A stretch of DNA of 6,560 bases, from assembly GCA_027081375.1 (NCBI GenBank), contig JALWKR010000073.1, positions 1-6,560 of the forward strand. Direction: 5' to 3'. This DNA comes from Persephonella sp. (lineage in GTDB: Bacteria; Aquificota; Aquificia; Aquificales; Hydrogenothermaceae). Made by a program: the position numbers and the translations under genes. Positions 5,732 through 6,560 of this stretch are shown one piece after another (within the stretch, counting starts at the first letter, position 1; every line of letters starts with the position of its first letter). Under the pieces are notes generated by a model. The model did no database searches. It saw only the letters and a program-made list of their open reading frames with translations, and had not been told where the DNA came from.

Positions 5732-6560
5732 ATGGCAAATATTGCAATTGGTTCTCTTGATTTTCCTAAGGTTTCAGAACAACCTGTTGAAATTGTAGAG
5801 AGAAAAGGAACAGGACACCCTGATACTATATGTGATGCTCTTGCTGAAGAGTTATCTATAGCTCTTTCAGAGATGTATAGAAAAGAGTGTGGAGCTATAA
5901 TGCACCATAACGTTGATAAAGCTTTACTTATTGGAGGTATAGCTGAACCTAAGTTTGGCGGTGGAGAGATGATATCTCCTATAGAAGTATATCTTACTGG
6001 TAGAGCTATTAATGAACTTAACGGTAAAAGACTCCCTGTTGAAGAACTTGCTATAGAAACAGCTCATAAATGGCTTAAGGAAAATATTCCGAATCTAGAT
6101 ATATCAAATCATATAATAATAATTCCAAAACTTAAGCCTGGAAGTAAAGACCTTGTAGAACTTTTTGAGAGATTTCAGCTAAAAGGAGAAATTCCTCTTG
6201 CAAATGATACATCTTTTGGAACTGGATATGCACCTTTTGATGATATAGAAACTATTGTTTACGAACTTGAAAGAGCTTTAAACAGTAAAGACTTTAAAAA
6301 GGAACATCCATATGTAGGAGAAGATATAAAAATAATGGGTGTTAGAAATGAAGATAATATAAGAATAACAATAGCTATGGCTTTTGTTGATAAGTATGTA
6401 AAAGATGTAAAAGATTATCTTGAGAAAAAAGAAATAGTTCAAAATTACGCATATGCTTTAGCACAGAAATTAACAGACAGACATGTTGATGTTTTTGTAA
6501 ACACTGCAGATGATCCTGAAAATGAATCAGTATATATAACTGTGACAGGAACATCTTCTG
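5732..6560 (+). CDS. mat: Archaeal-type S-adenosylmethionine synthetase (partial, 3' end beyond window)
   Basis: The frame is open from ATG 5732 to the window edge, giving 276 residues of a protein that in this family is about 400 long. The enzyme makes S-adenosylmethionine from ATP and methionine in the cytoplasm and supplies methylation reactions. It belongs to the archaeal AdoMet synthetase family (Pfam AdoMet_Synthase, COG1812), not the usual bacterial MetK family. Motifs seen are ERKGTGHPDTICD (23-35), HHNVDKALLIGG (58-69), FGGGE (75-79), LANDTSFGTGYAP (156-168), GEDIKIMGVR (196-205), VNTADD (256-261) and TVTGTSS (270-276), where the window ends. No frameshift or stop is seen, and base composition is like the neighbours, so any transfer from archaea would be old. 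The gene is divergent from rpsT across a 152-base shared control region. The gene symbol follows archaeal usage. Confidence 0.95.
   Translation, partial: MANIAIGSLDFPKVSEQPVEIVERKGTGHPDTICDALAEELSIALSEMYRKECGAIMHHNVDKALLIGGIAEPKFGGGEMISPIEVYLTGRAINELNGKRLPVEELAIETAHKWLKENIPNLDISNHIIIIPKLKPGSKDLVELFERFQLKGEIPLANDTSFGTGYAPFDDIETIVYELERALNSKDFKKEHPYVGEDIKIMGVRNEDNIRITIAMAFVDKYVKDVKDYLEKKEIVQNYAYALAQKLTDRHVDVFVNTADDPENESVYITVTGTSS

Noticed and set aside
1..6560. CRISPR arrays, insertion sequences, phage or defence genes, and riboswitches.
   Set aside because: No direct repeats with spacers, terminal inverted repeats, transposase motifs or long structured leaders were seen. All gene-free gaps are 152 bases or shorter. 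The 5580-5731 gap is accounted for by promoters and ribosome-binding sites, with no sign of a SAM riboswitch before the SAM synthetase gene.

Overview
This window looks like chromosomal housekeeping DNA from a thermophilic bacterium, most likely of the Aquificales and perhaps the Hydrogenothermaceae (Sulfurihydrogenibium/Persephonella-like). The genome is AT-rich, yet about 18 of the 21 stem pairs of its tRNA are G-C, which is a thermophile signature. FtsH has a Walker A motif (GDPGVGKT) and C-terminal sequence that resemble my memory of Aquifex FtsH. The SAM synthetase is of the archaeal family. The lineage is an inference from recalled sequences, not from a search.

Layout: (1) On the + strand, a 353-residue TPR-repeat protein (33-1094) starts on a TAATG overlap with the end of a probable upstream gene. 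It is followed by a coiled-coil/zinc-ribbon protein (1156-1863) that has its own good sigma70-type promoter. (2) A short convergent gap holds a hairpin terminator (1929-1945). (3) On the - strand, read from right to left, rpsT, a tRNA with anticodon CAU, tilS and ftsH are packed with gaps of 9, 9 and 2 bases. One strong promoter lies at 5642-5670. (4) Facing away from rpsT, the 5' part of an archaeal-type S-adenosylmethionine synthetase gene runs off the right edge (5732 onward).

The most interesting region is the rpsT-tRNA(CAU)-tilS-ftsH operon. TilS makes lysidine at C34 of tRNA-Ile(CAU), and a CAU tRNA lies directly upstream of its gene. Whether this tRNA is the TilS substrate or elongator tRNA-Met (which TilS must reject) cannot be settled by eye. 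tilS has a UUG start and no Shine-Dalgarno sequence, only nine bases after the encoded CCA of the tRNA. Processing of the tRNA 3' end would therefore leave tilS with an almost leaderless message. The ftsH ribosome-binding site is written inside the last three codons of tilS. The rpsT and SAM synthetase promoters appear to share one -35 region back to back.

I see no mobile element, CRISPR array, phage gene or defence system. No stretch longer than 152 bases lacks a gene.
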